Part shown: piece after piece, positions 1-7,682 of the stretch
How the letters are laid out: the number at the start of each line of letters is the position of its first letter
Numbering within the stretch: position 1 is the first letter of the stretch
DNA from: Pseudomonas viridiflava
Lineage (GTDB): Bacteria > Pseudomonadota > Gammaproteobacteria > Pseudomonadales > Pseudomonadaceae
Direction of reading: 5' to 3'
NCBI RefSeq assembly: GCF_900589395.1
Contig: NZ_UUIS01000073.1
Span: forward strand, 82,312 to 146,311
DNA length: 64,000 nucleotides
Program-made: the position numbers and the translations under genes
The notes under the pieces: model-generated
The model's input: only the letters and a program-made list of their open reading frames with translations
Told to the model about the DNA's origin: nothing
Databases searched by the model: none

Positions 1-1
1 G

Positions 2-127
2 CTGTCGCAACTCGATGGCCTGACCTACCCGCAGATCGCCGAACAGGTGGGCCTGAGCGTCAACAGCGTGCAAAAAGCCATGCTCAAGGCGTTGCGGCAT
101 TGTTATGTCGCGGTCTATGAGCAATGA
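2..127 (+). CDS. ECF sigma-70 factor, FecI type (3' end only)
   Basis: Only the last 41 residues are present; the gene begins upstream of the window. The fragment reads as a sigma region 4 helix-turn-helix (LDGLTYPQIAEQVGLSVNSV followed by VQKAMLKALRHC), which binds the -35 element. The stop codon overlaps the ATG of the following FecR-type gene (ATGA), so the two are translationally coupled, as is usual for iron-starvation sigma/anti-sigma pairs. With the TonB-dependent receptor further downstream it probably forms a cell-surface signalling system for siderophore uptake. The FecI assignment rests on this tail and the gene order. Confidence 0.85.
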   Translation: MSQLDGLTYPQIAEQVGLSVNSVQKAMLKALRHCYVAVYEQ

Positions 128-1092
128 GCCTGTTCCAGCCGCTCGACAATCGCCACCCGATCGACCCGCACGTGCTGGAGCAAGCCATGCTCTGGGCCGT
201 CACGCTGCAATCGGGCACCGCCGACCATGCCCAGCGCGCCGCCTGTACCGCCTGGCGCCAAGCCGCCGCCGAGCATGAGCAGGCCTGGCAGCGATTGATG
301 GGCATCGGCCAGGACCTGCGCAGCGGGGCTGCCAGCCTGCCGGCGCGACACACTCGGCAATTGCTCAAGGCGCGCAGCGGCACCTCGCGGCGCACCCTGC
401 TCAAGGGCTTTGTCGGGCTTGGCGTGGCGGCCGCCACCGGCTGGGGCGCACATGAGCGGGTGCTGCTGCCGCAATTGTTCAGCGACTACCACACCGGCAC
501 CGGCGAACGGCGCACCTTGCGCCTGGGCAGCCTGGACCTGCAACTGGACACGCAAACCCTGCTCGACATTGAGCATCGGGGCAGCGGACAACAGCTCATG
601 CTGACCCGTGGCCGGGTCTGGCTGGAAAATGGCACCGACCAGGACCTGGCCATTCGCACCCCCAACGGCTGGGTCAGGCCGGCGGCGCAAGCCCGTCTGA
701 TCGTCGCCCAGGCCCGCGATACTCACGTACAGATGCTCAGCGGCCATGCCTTGCTGCAACCTGATCGCGGCACACCCCAAGACCTGAATGCCGGTCGGCA
801 GACGCGATTCGACGCCGGACACGTCGCCCGACCCGAAGAACTGGCGCAGGCGACGACCGCCTGGATCCGCGGTCAATTGATCGCCGAGCGCACCCCGCTG
901 GGTGAAGTCATCACCGAACTGGACCGCTATCGACGCGGCCTGCTGCGCTGCGACCCGGCCGTGGCCGGGCTGCAAGTCTCCGGCGCCTTTTCCCTGGACC
1001 GCCCCGACGCCAGCCTCGACCTGCTGGCCCGCACCCTGCCGGTGCAGGTCAACACCGTGCTGGGCTACTGGACCAACGTCGTCCCGGCCTAA
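124..1092 (+). CDS. FecR-family anti-sigma/sigma regulator
   Basis: This 322-residue protein has the FecR plan. An N-terminal cytoplasmic DUF4880-like segment (about residues 15-60, with AWQRL) should bind the sigma factor. A single hydrophobic segment follows around residues 95-112 (LLKGFVGLGVAAATGW), then a periplasmic FecR domain containing RTLRLGSLDLQLDTQT and the family-typical RTPNGWVRP stretch. The periplasmic part is expected to receive the signal from the receptor's N-terminal domain and pass it inward. The start overlaps the sigma stop by 4 bp. Length is normal for the family, and nothing looks broken. Confidence 0.92.
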   Translation: MSLFQPLDNRHPIDPHVLEQAMLWAVTLQSGTADHAQRAACTAWRQAAAEHEQAWQRLMGIGQDLRSGAASLPARHTRQLLKARSGTSRRTLLKGFVGLGVAAATGWGAHERVLLPQLFSDYHTGTGERRTLRLGSLDLQLDTQTLLDIEHRGSGQQLMLTRGRVWLENGTDQDLAIRTPNGWVRPAAQARLIVAQARDTHVQMLSGHALLQPDRGTPQDLNAGRQTRFDAGHVARPEELAQATTAWIRGQLIAERTPLGEVITELDRYRRGLLRCDPAVAGLQVSGAFSLDRPDASLDLLARTLPVQVNTVLGYWTNVVPA

Positions 1093-1430
1093 GGCCTGCT
1101 GCGTAGGAGCACGCTTGCCTGCGACCGAGTGCGAAGCGCTCGTAAAATGGATGCAACACTGCAAATTTGTGGTTGCTAACACGCTCAAAATCTGGGAAAC
1201 GCCACAAATTTACGACTGCTGCGCAGCCGGTCGCGGGCAAGCGCGCTCCTACAGCCGGTCAGTTCATGTCCAGCCCGTTGTTTCGCTACTGCCTGCCTCT
1301 AAACGGTCTCAATGCAAATAAAACTATTTTTCATCTACCAAGGCAGTTTTCTCCGTCTCGAGCATCAAGACAAGTGTAGACGCTGAATAACAGCGCGCCC
1401 TTGCCTTCATTTATCAAACGGATCGCTCTA
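1093..1430. other. Intergenic region fecR to receptor gene: palindromic element plus promoter region
   Basis: This gap holds one copy of the ~150-bp palindromic doublet (1103-1252, described separately). A more AT-rich stretch follows at about 1300-1400 and presumably contains the receptor promoter. A loose Fur-like match at 1314-1332 is too weak to call. No gene was seen. Confidence 0.6.
1103..1252. repeat. Palindromic doublet repeat, copy 1
   Basis: It starts with GTAGGAGC(A)CGCTTGCC and ends with the inverse GGCAAGCGCGCTCCTAC, with complementary CGACCG/CGGTCG parts inside. The loop contains GCGAAGCGCTCGTAAAAT and ATTTACGACTGCTGCGCAGC, which recur in the copies near 16934, 20504 and 25980. 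The arrangement of two inverted REP-like ends around a conserved spacer resembles a REPIN. Confidence 0.8.
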
Positions 1431-3872
1431 ATGCTCACCCGCCCTACCCCGCTTGCCCGCGCCCTGCGCGCCACCCTGCTTGGCCTGTCGATTGCCGGTA
1501 CCAGCGCTGTCGTTCTGGTAGCCCCCGCCCAGGCGGCCACCGACGACGTCCAGCGCCACGCCTTTGCCATCCCGACCGGCAGCCTGGACATGGCCCTGGG
1601 TGCGCTCGGCCAGCAGGCTGGCGTGATGATCGCCGTCGACTCTTCGCTGACCCAGGGCCTGCGCAGTGCCGGGCTGCAGGGGCGCTACAGCGTCGAGGAG
1701 GCCTTGCAGCAATTGCTGGCCCCGGCCAACCTGCAAGCGCTGGCGGCCGGCGGCGGCTATCGGGTGGTGCCACGCGTGGCGGTGAGCAATGGGCAGGTGG
1801 AACTGGGCGCGACCACGGTCAATTCCAACCAGTTGGGCACCACCACCGAAAGCACCGGTTCCTATACCACCGGCGCCACGACCATTGGCAAGAGCACCCA
1901 GTCGCTGCGTGAAACGCCGCAGACCGTAACGGTAGTCACGCGCCAGTTTCTCGATGACAAGAACCTCAACAGCCTGGACAAGGTGCTGGAAAAGACCCCC
2001 GGCATCAGCTTTCAATACCGTAACTTCGGCGGCCACCTGTATACCTCGCGCGGCTTCAGCATGGCCGCCGAAAGTTTCCTGTACGACGGCGTACCAGGCC
2101 AGGCCTACCAGGTCACCGGCTGGATGAAGCCCGACACCGCCATCTATGACCGCATCGAAGTGCTGCGCGGTGCCACCGGCCTGCTGGTCGGGGCCGGCGA
2201 ACCGGGCGGCGCGGTAAACATGGTGCGCAAACGCCCTACTGCCGTGCCGCAGTTCTCGATCACCAGTCGGGCCGGTTCCTGGGACAACTACCGCATGGAC
2301 CTGGACGGCAGCGGCAGCCTCAACGAGTCGGGCAGCGTGCGCGGGCGCCTGGTGGCCGCCTATGAAGACGCCGGCTCCTACATGGATGCCCGCGACAGCC
2401 GCACGCCCCTGCTGTACGGCATTGTCGAAGCCGACCTGAGCGACGACACCACCCTGACCATGAGCCTGCGCCGGCAGACCAACGTCATCAACGGCTACTC
2501 GATCTATGGCCTGCCGCGCTACAGCAACGGCAACGCCCTGGACATTTCGCGCTCGACCAACCTGGCCCAGGACTGGAACCGCCTGGAAAGCGACATGAAC
2601 GAGGTGTTCACCGAGGTCGCGCACCGTTTCAACGACACCTGGACCAGCAAGACCTCGCTGACGTATTCCGAAGGCAGCTTCGACCAGGCCATCGCTTACG
2701 CCCGCGGCGCGATCAACCCGGCGACCCTGGCCGGCTCGCGGTTTCAGGGCGTACTGTTGCGCAGTGACGAGGTCAAGAGCACCGGCCTGGACAGCCACCT
2801 CAACGGCAGCTTCGACGCCTTCGGCCTTGAGCATGAGGTCACCCTCGGCGCTACCTGGTCACGCCAGGCATTCAATACCAAGCAGGCCACGGTCGCGGTC
2901 AATTCGCCGATCAATATTTTCGGCGTCAACCATCATGCCCTGGCCAGGCCGTCGCGGCCGGCCTGGGGCACCGACATTGATGCCACCGAAGAGCGCTCCG
3001 GGCTATACGGCAACGTCCGTCTGCGCCTGGCGGAGCCGTTGAGCCTGGTACTCGGCGGCCGCGCCACCTGGTACAGCTACGACTACGACGTCAAGACCGG
3101 CGCGGCCAACAGCTACACGTCCAAGGAAACCCGTGAGCTGACCCCCTTCGTGGGCCTGCTGTATGACCTGAACGAGAACTGGACCTGGTACACCAGCTAC
3201 GCCGACATCTTCACCCCACAGGGCAACTACCGCGACGTCAGTGGCTCGCCGCTGGACCCGGCGGTGGGCACCAACTATGAAACCGGCCTGAAAGGCGAGC
3301 TGTTCGACAAGCGCCTGAACCTGTCGATGGCACTGTTCTATATCAAGCAGGAAGATGTGGCCGTCGAAGACGTCGACAACTCCGGCGCCTGCCTGAGCAA
3401 CGACTCGTTCGGCACCTGCTATTCCAACGGCACGGTCAAGCGCAGCAAGGGTTTCGACATCGAGGCCAGCGGTGAAGTATTGCCGGGGCTGCAAGTGTTC
3501 GGCGGTTATACCTACAACATGGTGCGCAGCAGCACCTCCGAACAGCTGACCTACGAAACCCCGAAACACATGCTGCGCCTGAACGCCAGCTACAACCTGC
3601 CCGGTGACTGGAACCGCCTGACCCTGGGCACCGGCGTCACCACCCAGTCGGCGTATGCGGTGCCCAACACTGCAGGGATCGACTACGGCGTGGCCGGCTA
3701 TGCCATCTGGGACGCCCGCGCTAGCTGGAAGCTCGACGAACACTGGAAAGTGTCGCTCAACGCCGAGAACCTGTTCGACCGCAAGTACTACACCACCTCG
3801 GCGGCCCTGGACCGCTCGAACCTGTTCGGCGAGCCCCGCAGCTATGTGCTGACTTTGCGCGGGGACTTTTAA
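1431..3872 (+). CDS. TonB-dependent siderophore receptor with N-terminal signalling domain
   Basis: This is an outer-membrane ferric-siderophore receptor of the FpvA/FhuE type, 813 residues from the ATG at 1431; a TTG at 1401 would add 10 residues. A signal peptide ends near APAQA. A secretin/TonB short N-terminal (STN) domain follows (about residues 42-115, HAFAIPTGSLDMALGALGQQ), as in receptors that signal through FecR. The plug domain has STQSLRETPQTVTVVTRQ and IEVLRGATGLLVGAGEPGGA. The beta-barrel ends in a terminal Phe (VLTLRGDF), the usual outer-membrane insertion signal. It lies downstream of the sigma/FecR pair, so it is probably both its sensor and its target. The ligand cannot be read from sequence. 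Confidence 0.93.
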   Translation: MLTRPTPLARALRATLLGLSIAGTSAVVLVAPAQAATDDVQRHAFAIPTGSLDMALGALGQQAGVMIAVDSSLTQGLRSAGLQGRYSVEEALQQLLAPANLQALAAGGGYRVVPRVAVSNGQVELGATTVNSNQLGTTTESTGSYTTGATTIGKSTQSLRETPQTVTVVTRQFLDDKNLNSLDKVLEKTPGISFQYRNFGGHLYTSRGFSMAAESFLYDGVPGQAYQVTGWMKPDTAIYDRIEVLRGATGLLVGAGEPGGAVNMVRKRPTAVPQFSITSRAGSWDNYRMDLDGSGSLNESGSVRGRLVAAYEDAGSYMDARDSRTPLLYGIVEADLSDDTTLTMSLRRQTNVINGYSIYGLPRYSNGNALDISRSTNLAQDWNRLESDMNEVFTEVAHRFNDTWTSKTSLTYSEGSFDQAIAYARGAINPATLAGSRFQGVLLRSDEVKSTGLDSHLNGSFDAFGLEHEVTLGATWSRQAFNTKQATVAVNSPINIFGVNHHALARPSRPAWGTDIDATEERSGLYGNVRLRLAEPLSLVLGGRATWYSYDYDVKTGAANSYTSKETRELTPFVGLLYDLNENWTWYTSYADIFTPQGNYRDVSGSPLDPAVGTNYETGLKGELFDKRLNLSMALFYIKQEDVAVEDVDNSGACLSNDSFGTCYSNGTVKRSKGFDIEASGEVLPGLQVFGGYTYNMVRSSTSEQLTYETPKHMLRLNASYNLPGDWNRLTLGTGVTTQSAYAVPNTAGIDYGVAGYAIWDARASWKLDEHWKVSLNAENLFDRKYYTTSAALDRSNLFGEPRSYVLTLRGDF

Positions 3873-3904
3873 CCGGCCAGCACGACCGGCACATCTACTG
3901 CGCC

Positions 3905-4145
3905 TGTCACACCGCCATCGCCAGCAAAGCTGCCTCCCACAGTCGGGGCCAGGCACAAGATCCTGGGCAACACCAATCCTGTGGGAGGCACTAGATCCTG
4001 GACAACACCAATCCTGGTGCCAGACACGAAACTCAGGGTCACATCAAACCTGTGGGAGGCGGCTTGCCGGCGATGAGGCCAGGACAGCCGACAGATAGGT
4101 AGCGCTTGTAAACCCGTGATTGCCAGACAGTTGCTGCCTCCCACG
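3905..4145. repeat. Cluster of REP elements between receptor gene and paaX
   Basis: The gap contains REP-type sequences in both orientations: GCCATCGCCAGCAAAGCTGCCTCCCACAG-like at about 3915-3943, a short CCTGTGGGAGGC at about 3977-3988, and a full REP (CCTGTGGGAGGCGGCTTGCC and GGCGATGAGG) at about 4048-4077. GCTGCCTCCCACGG at about 4132 is a partial. The two flanking genes converge here, a usual location for REPs. Confidence 0.75.
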
Positions 4146-4166
4146 GTCTTGTGCGTAGGCTTGTTT

Positions 4167-5090
4167 CTAGCGCAACCCGCCAAAACGCTGGTAGAAACTC
4201 TCACCCACATCCGGCAACGGCCCGTCGGCCGTTTCCAGTGCGGCGTTCAGCCATTCCTCGGATCGGGCGCACACCAGCCGGTAGATATTGCGGCACAGCT
4301 GGCGTGCCGCACGTCCTTCCCAGTCGCCGGGCAGCAGTTCGTCAGGCAGTTGCGGGTCACGCAGCAGCAGGCGGCGGTATTCGTGGACCAGCAGGGTGCG
4401 GGCCAGGAAACAGTCTTCGCCGCGCAGGCTGTCCTGCTCGCGCAGCACCTGCCACAACGGGCGAAACAGCTTGATGAACTCGCTGTAGTGCTTGCCCAGC
4501 TCGTCGATGTTCCAGCTCTCGCGCACCTGCGCCCGCAAGGCCTTGGACGCCAACACGTCCTGGCTGCGGGTCTCGAACACGATGCTGTCTTCCAGCGCAT
4601 CAAGCTCCTGCAACGTGGCATTGACATCGGCCTTGTCGCTGCGCGGGCTGGCCAGCATGGTCGGGGCAATGGCACCGAAGCCCTGCCACTCCAGCTCTTC
4701 ACGCACCTGCTTGCGCTTGTCAGCCGGCAGTTGCGACAGCGCCACCAGGCACCAGGCGCCGTCCCAGGCCGGCACGTTGACGTTGTACACCCGCTTGAAA
4801 GCCTTCTCGAAACGCCGCCGACCGGTGCCGGTCAGGCTGTAATAACTGCGCCGCCCGACCTTCTCGGCCGTCAGCCAGCCCTCCTTGCTCAGGCGAAAGA
4901 TCGAGGTGCGGATCAACCGTTCATTGATGCCCATCGGTTCGAGCAACTGGATCAGGCTGCCCAGCCAGACTGTGCCGCCGTGCGGCTCGATGGCATCGCC
5001 ATACAGGGTGATGATCAGCGAGCTGGCACGAATCGGCGTGCGCTCCTGAAAGCGCTGGATAAGGTGGTTCAACGGAGCAAGGGACGACAT
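4167..5090 (-). CDS. paaX: PaaX, phenylacetate-pathway transcriptional repressor
   Basis: This 307-residue regulator matches PaaX, which represses paa operons and is released by phenylacetyl-CoA. The N-terminal winged helix-turn-helix covers about residues 15-90 (ASSLIITLYGDAIEPHGGTV, then INERLIRTSIFRLSKEGWL). The PaaX central and C-terminal domains follow, including VPAWDGAWCLVAL. I chose the ATG at 5090 (MSSLAPLNHLI), which gives the normal family length; the open frame continues upstream to 5165 without a family-like sequence. It is downstream of paaY on the same strand, 71 bp apart. Likely targets are the paaF and paaA promoters, which share a repeated GTATCGCTT motif. Confidence 0.96.
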   Translation of the reverse strand: MSSLAPLNHLIQRFQERTPIRASSLIITLYGDAIEPHGGTVWLGSLIQLLEPMGINERLIRTSIFRLSKEGWLTAEKVGRRSYYSLTGTGRRRFEKAFKRVYNVNVPAWDGAWCLVALSQLPADKRKQVREELEWQGFGAIAPTMLASPRSDKADVNATLQELDALEDSIVFETRSQDVLASKALRAQVRESWNIDELGKHYSEFIKLFRPLWQVLREQDSLRGEDCFLARTLLVHEYRRLLLRDPQLPDELLPGDWEGRAARQLCRNIYRLVCARSEEWLNAALETADGPLPDVGESFYQRFGGLR

Positions 5091-5161
5091 GGGCCTACCG
5101 GGCGACGACGATAAAGACGTCGAATATACCCGCCCGGCACCGATTGCGGCGAGCCTGCCCA

Positions 5162-5755
5162 TCAACCGCCGGCCTTGGGACGAAATGCACTGTCGCTGAT
5201 GCGCGGACGCTGTGGTTCGATTTCACTCAGCGGCTCGCACGCTACCAGCGACGCCAGGCAGCGGCGGGCCAGTTGCTGGTACTCACGGGTACCGGCCTGT
5301 TTCCAGGCCACTTCGTCATCGCTGAGTGCCCGCTTGACCGCGGCCGGCGAGCCGATCACCAGCGACTGTGCCTCACACCTGAAGCGCGCCTTGACCAGAC
5401 TGGTGGCCGCCACGAACGAACGCGCGCCGATCTCGGCATAGTCCATCACCACCGCATTCATGCCCACCAGCACGTCCTCGCCGATGCGACAGCCGTGCAA
5501 TACCGCGCCGTGGCCGACATGGCCGTTGCGCCCCACCACCGTGTCGCTGTCCGGAAAACCGTGCATCACGCAGGTGTCCTGAATATTGGCGCCCTCTTCG
5601 AGCACGATGCGGCCGAAGTCGCCGCGCAGGCTGGCCAGCGGGCCGATATAGCAACCAGGGCCGATGATCACATCGCCGATCAGTACGGCTGTGGGATGCA
5701 CGTAGGCCGTGGGGTGGACCACCGGGGTCACGCCATCGAGGCTGTAGCACGTCAT
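5162..5755 (-). CDS. paaY: PaaY, hexapeptide-repeat thioesterase of phenylacetate catabolism
   Basis: The 197-residue product is a left-handed beta-helix protein of the gamma-carbonic-anhydrase-like family. Hexapeptide repeats run from about residue 12 to 130 (HPTAYVHPTAVLIGDVIIG, then IQDTCVMHGFPD and GHVGHGAVLHGC), with the His residues expected to bind a metal. PaaY hydrolyses dead-end ring CoA thioesters, relieving CoA trapping. The ATG at 5755 is preceded by a strong GGAGGAGG ribosome-binding site. It diverges from paaF across a 329-bp promoter region and is followed by paaX. Confidence 0.95.
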   Translation of the reverse strand: MTCYSLDGVTPVVHPTAYVHPTAVLIGDVIIGPGCYIGPLASLRGDFGRIVLEEGANIQDTCVMHGFPDSDTVVGRNGHVGHGAVLHGCRIGEDVLVGMNAVVMDYAEIGARSFVAATSLVKARFRCEAQSLVIGSPAAVKRALSDDEVAWKQAGTREYQQLARRCLASLVACEPLSEIEPQRPRISDSAFRPKAGG

Positions 5756-6084
5756 GACAAATCCTCCTCCAAGAGATGCCGTCGCATGGCGACTGCTTTA
5801 AATTCTTGTATCACAACATTCAACCACAGAAAAAACATAAGTGACGTATCGAATTTTCCTTTAGCCATAAATGGCTGTAAAAACCCCGAAATAGAAGGTC
5901 CTTGGCAATTAAAACCTTTTGAGAAACGCGACCCCCAAAAACAATCAAGACACAAAAAATCACAAGCAAGCATATTGTCTTGTATCGCTTAATGCTTATA
6001 CTCAGCCCAGCACGGCCCCGCGTGGGCCCATTCCAATAATCAGCGGCGCACACGACGCCGCCCGTGCCGCCGGAGGATTCTCGA
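5756..6084. promoter_or_regulatory. Divergent paaY/paaF control region
   Basis: A 329-bp gap, clearly more AT-rich than the flanking genes, separates the divergent paaYX and paaF operons. On the plus strand a sigma-70-like promoter can be read: TTGTCT (5975-5980), a 16-bp spacer and TATACT (5997-6002). The spacer contains GTATCGCTTA (5982-5991), which recurs three times near the paaA promoter. A partial version, GTATCGAAT, lies at 5846-5854 on the paaY side. No ORF of interest was seen. Confidence 0.6.
5982..5991 (+). promoter_or_regulatory. Candidate PaaX operator in the paaF promoter
   Basis: The decamer GTATCGCTTA sits inside the spacer of the putative paaF promoter, where a bound repressor would block RNA polymerase. 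The same decamer lies at 13028-13037 and 13165-13174, and its 9-bp inverse at 13111-13119, upstream of paaA. Assignment to PaaX is an inference from position and recurrence. Confidence 0.5.
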
Positions 6085-6858
6085 ATGCCTCAAACCCTTG
6101 CCGTGACCACCCCTATTACCGGCGTGCGCCTGATCACCCTGCAACGCCCGCAGGCACTCAACGCGCTGAACACCGAGCTGCTGGGCGAGCTGGCCGCCGA
6201 ACTGGAAGCAGCCGAGCACGACAGCCAGACCCGCGCCGTGGTCATCACCGGCAGTCGCAAGGCCTTTGCCGCCGGCGCCGACATCCACGAGATGGCCGAG
6301 CGCGACCTGGTGGGCATTCTCAATGATCCCCGCGTCGGCTATTGGCAACGCATCGGCGCCTTTCGCAAACCCTTGATCGCGGCCGTCAACGGCTTCTGTC
6401 TGGGCGGGGGCTGCGAGCTGGCCATGCACGCCGACATCCTCATCGCCGGTGAAGACGCCCGCTTCGGGCAGCCGGAAATCAACCTGGGGATCATGCCCGG
6501 GGCCGGCGGCACCCAACGCCTGTTGCACGCCGTGGGCAAGTCGCTGGCCATGCAGATGGTCCTCACCGGCCAGCCGATCGACGCCCGACATGCCCAGCGC
6601 GCCGGCCTGATCAGCGAAGTGACGCAGCCGGAATTCACCGTCGAGCGCGCCCTGCAAGTGGCTGCCAGCATCGCTGAAAAGGCGCCGCTGGCGGTGCGCC
6701 TGGCCAAGGAGGCGCTGCTCAAGGCGCAAGACCTTGATCTGGCCTGCGGCCTGCGTTTCGAGCGCCAGGCATTCACCGTGCTGGCCGGCACGGCCGACCG
6801 GCGCGAAGGCATCCAGGCCTTCCAGGAAAAACGCCGGCCGACCTTCACCGGCCAGTAA
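6085..6858 (+). CDS. paaF: PaaF, 2,3-dehydroadipyl-CoA hydratase
   Basis: A 257-residue crotonase-fold enzyme that hydrates 2,3-dehydroadipyl-CoA to 3-hydroxyadipyl-CoA in the beta-oxidation half of the pathway. The crotonase motifs are visible: FAAGADIHEM (oxyanion-hole region), NGFCLGGGCELAMHADILIA and FGQPEINLGIMPGAGGTQRL with its catalytic Glu region. I chose the ATG at 6085 because CGGAGG lies about 8 bp upstream; an in-frame GTG at 6064 precedes that site. It is the first gene of the plus-strand paaFGHIJK run and has its own promoter. Confidence 0.95.
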   Translation: MPQTLAVTTPITGVRLITLQRPQALNALNTELLGELAAELEAAEHDSQTRAVVITGSRKAFAAGADIHEMAERDLVGILNDPRVGYWQRIGAFRKPLIAAVNGFCLGGGCELAMHADILIAGEDARFGQPEINLGIMPGAGGTQRLLHAVGKSLAMQMVLTGQPIDARHAQRAGLISEVTQPEFTVERALQVAASIAEKAPLAVRLAKEALLKAQDLDLACGLRFERQAFTVLAGTADRREGIQAFQEKRRPTFTGQ

Positions 6859-6887
6859 CCCCTCATTCCTATAAGAGAGCGCAAGCC

Positions 6888-7679
6888 ATGGACTTCCAGC
6901 ACATCCTGTTTTCCATCGAGGACGGTGTCGCCCTTCTCAGCCTCAACCGCCCCGAGCAGCTCAACAGCTTCAATACCGCGATGCACCTTGAAGTGCGCGA
7001 AGCCCTCAAGCAGGTGCGCCAGCACAACGAAGTGCGCGTATTACTGCTGACCGGCGAAGGCCGGGGCTTTTGTGCCGGACAGGATCTGTCGGACCGCAAT
7101 GTTGCACCCGGTGCCGAAATGCCCGACCTGGGCCTGTCGATCGAGCAGTTCTACAACCCGCTGATCCGCAGCCTGCGCGACCTGCCGCTGCCAGTGATCT
7201 GCGCGGTCAATGGCGTGGCCGCCGGCGCCGGCGCCAACATTCCCCTGGCCTGCGACCTGGTGCTGGCGGCGCGCTCAGCCAGCTTTATCCAGGCGTTCTG
7301 CAAGATCGGCCTGGTGCCCGATTCGGGCGGCACCTGGAACCTGCCGCGCCTGGTCGGCCCGGCCCGCGCCAAGGCCCTGGCACTGCTGGGCGAGCGCCTG
7401 AGTGCCGAGCAGGCCGAGCAATGGGGGCTGATCTACCGGGTGGTCGACGACGCCGACCTGCGCGACGAGGCCCTCAAGCTGGCCCGCCACCTGGCCACCC
7501 AGCCGACTTATGGCCTGGCCCTGATCAAGCGCGCCTTCAATGCCAGCGCCAGCAACAGCTTCGACGAACAACTGGAGCTGGAGCGCGACCTGCAACGCCT
7601 GGCCGGGCGCAGCGAGGACTACCGCGAAGGCGTGTCGGCCTTCATGAACAAACGCACCCCCACCTTCAAAGGACGCTGA
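6888..7679 (+). CDS. paaG: PaaG, 1,2-epoxyphenylacetyl-CoA isomerase
   Basis: A 263-residue crotonase-family isomerase, the second such gene in the operon. PaaG converts the ring epoxide to the oxepin-CoA form and also has a delta3-delta2 enoyl isomerase role. Visible family blocks are GRGFCAGQDLSDRN, NGVAAGAGANIPLACDLVLA and FCKIGLVPDSGGTWNLPRLV; the Asp in LVPDSGG is the expected acid/base. The protein ends in FMNKRTPTFKGR. It starts 29 bp after paaF, and paaH begins 3 bp after it. Confidence 0.95.
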   Translation: MDFQHILFSIEDGVALLSLNRPEQLNSFNTAMHLEVREALKQVRQHNEVRVLLLTGEGRGFCAGQDLSDRNVAPGAEMPDLGLSIEQFYNPLIRSLRDLPLPVICAVNGVAAGAGANIPLACDLVLAARSASFIQAFCKIGLVPDSGGTWNLPRLVGPARAKALALLGERLSAEQAEQWGLIYRVVDDADLRDEALKLARHLATQPTYGLALIKRAFNASASNSFDEQLELERDLQRLAGRSEDYREGVSAFMNKRTPTFKGR

Positions 7680-7682
7680 GCG

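Noticed and set aside
1314..1332. Fur-like sequence before the siderophore receptor gene
   Set aside because: Only about 11-12 of 19 consensus positions match in an AT-rich stretch, and such receptors are usually controlled through their own sigma factor, so it is not called.
1428..2834. 468-codon open frame on the minus strand opposite the TonB receptor gene
   Set aside because: It is a GC-rich antisense shadow; its Val/Gly/Ala/His-rich product resembles no family, while the plus strand encodes a clear receptor.
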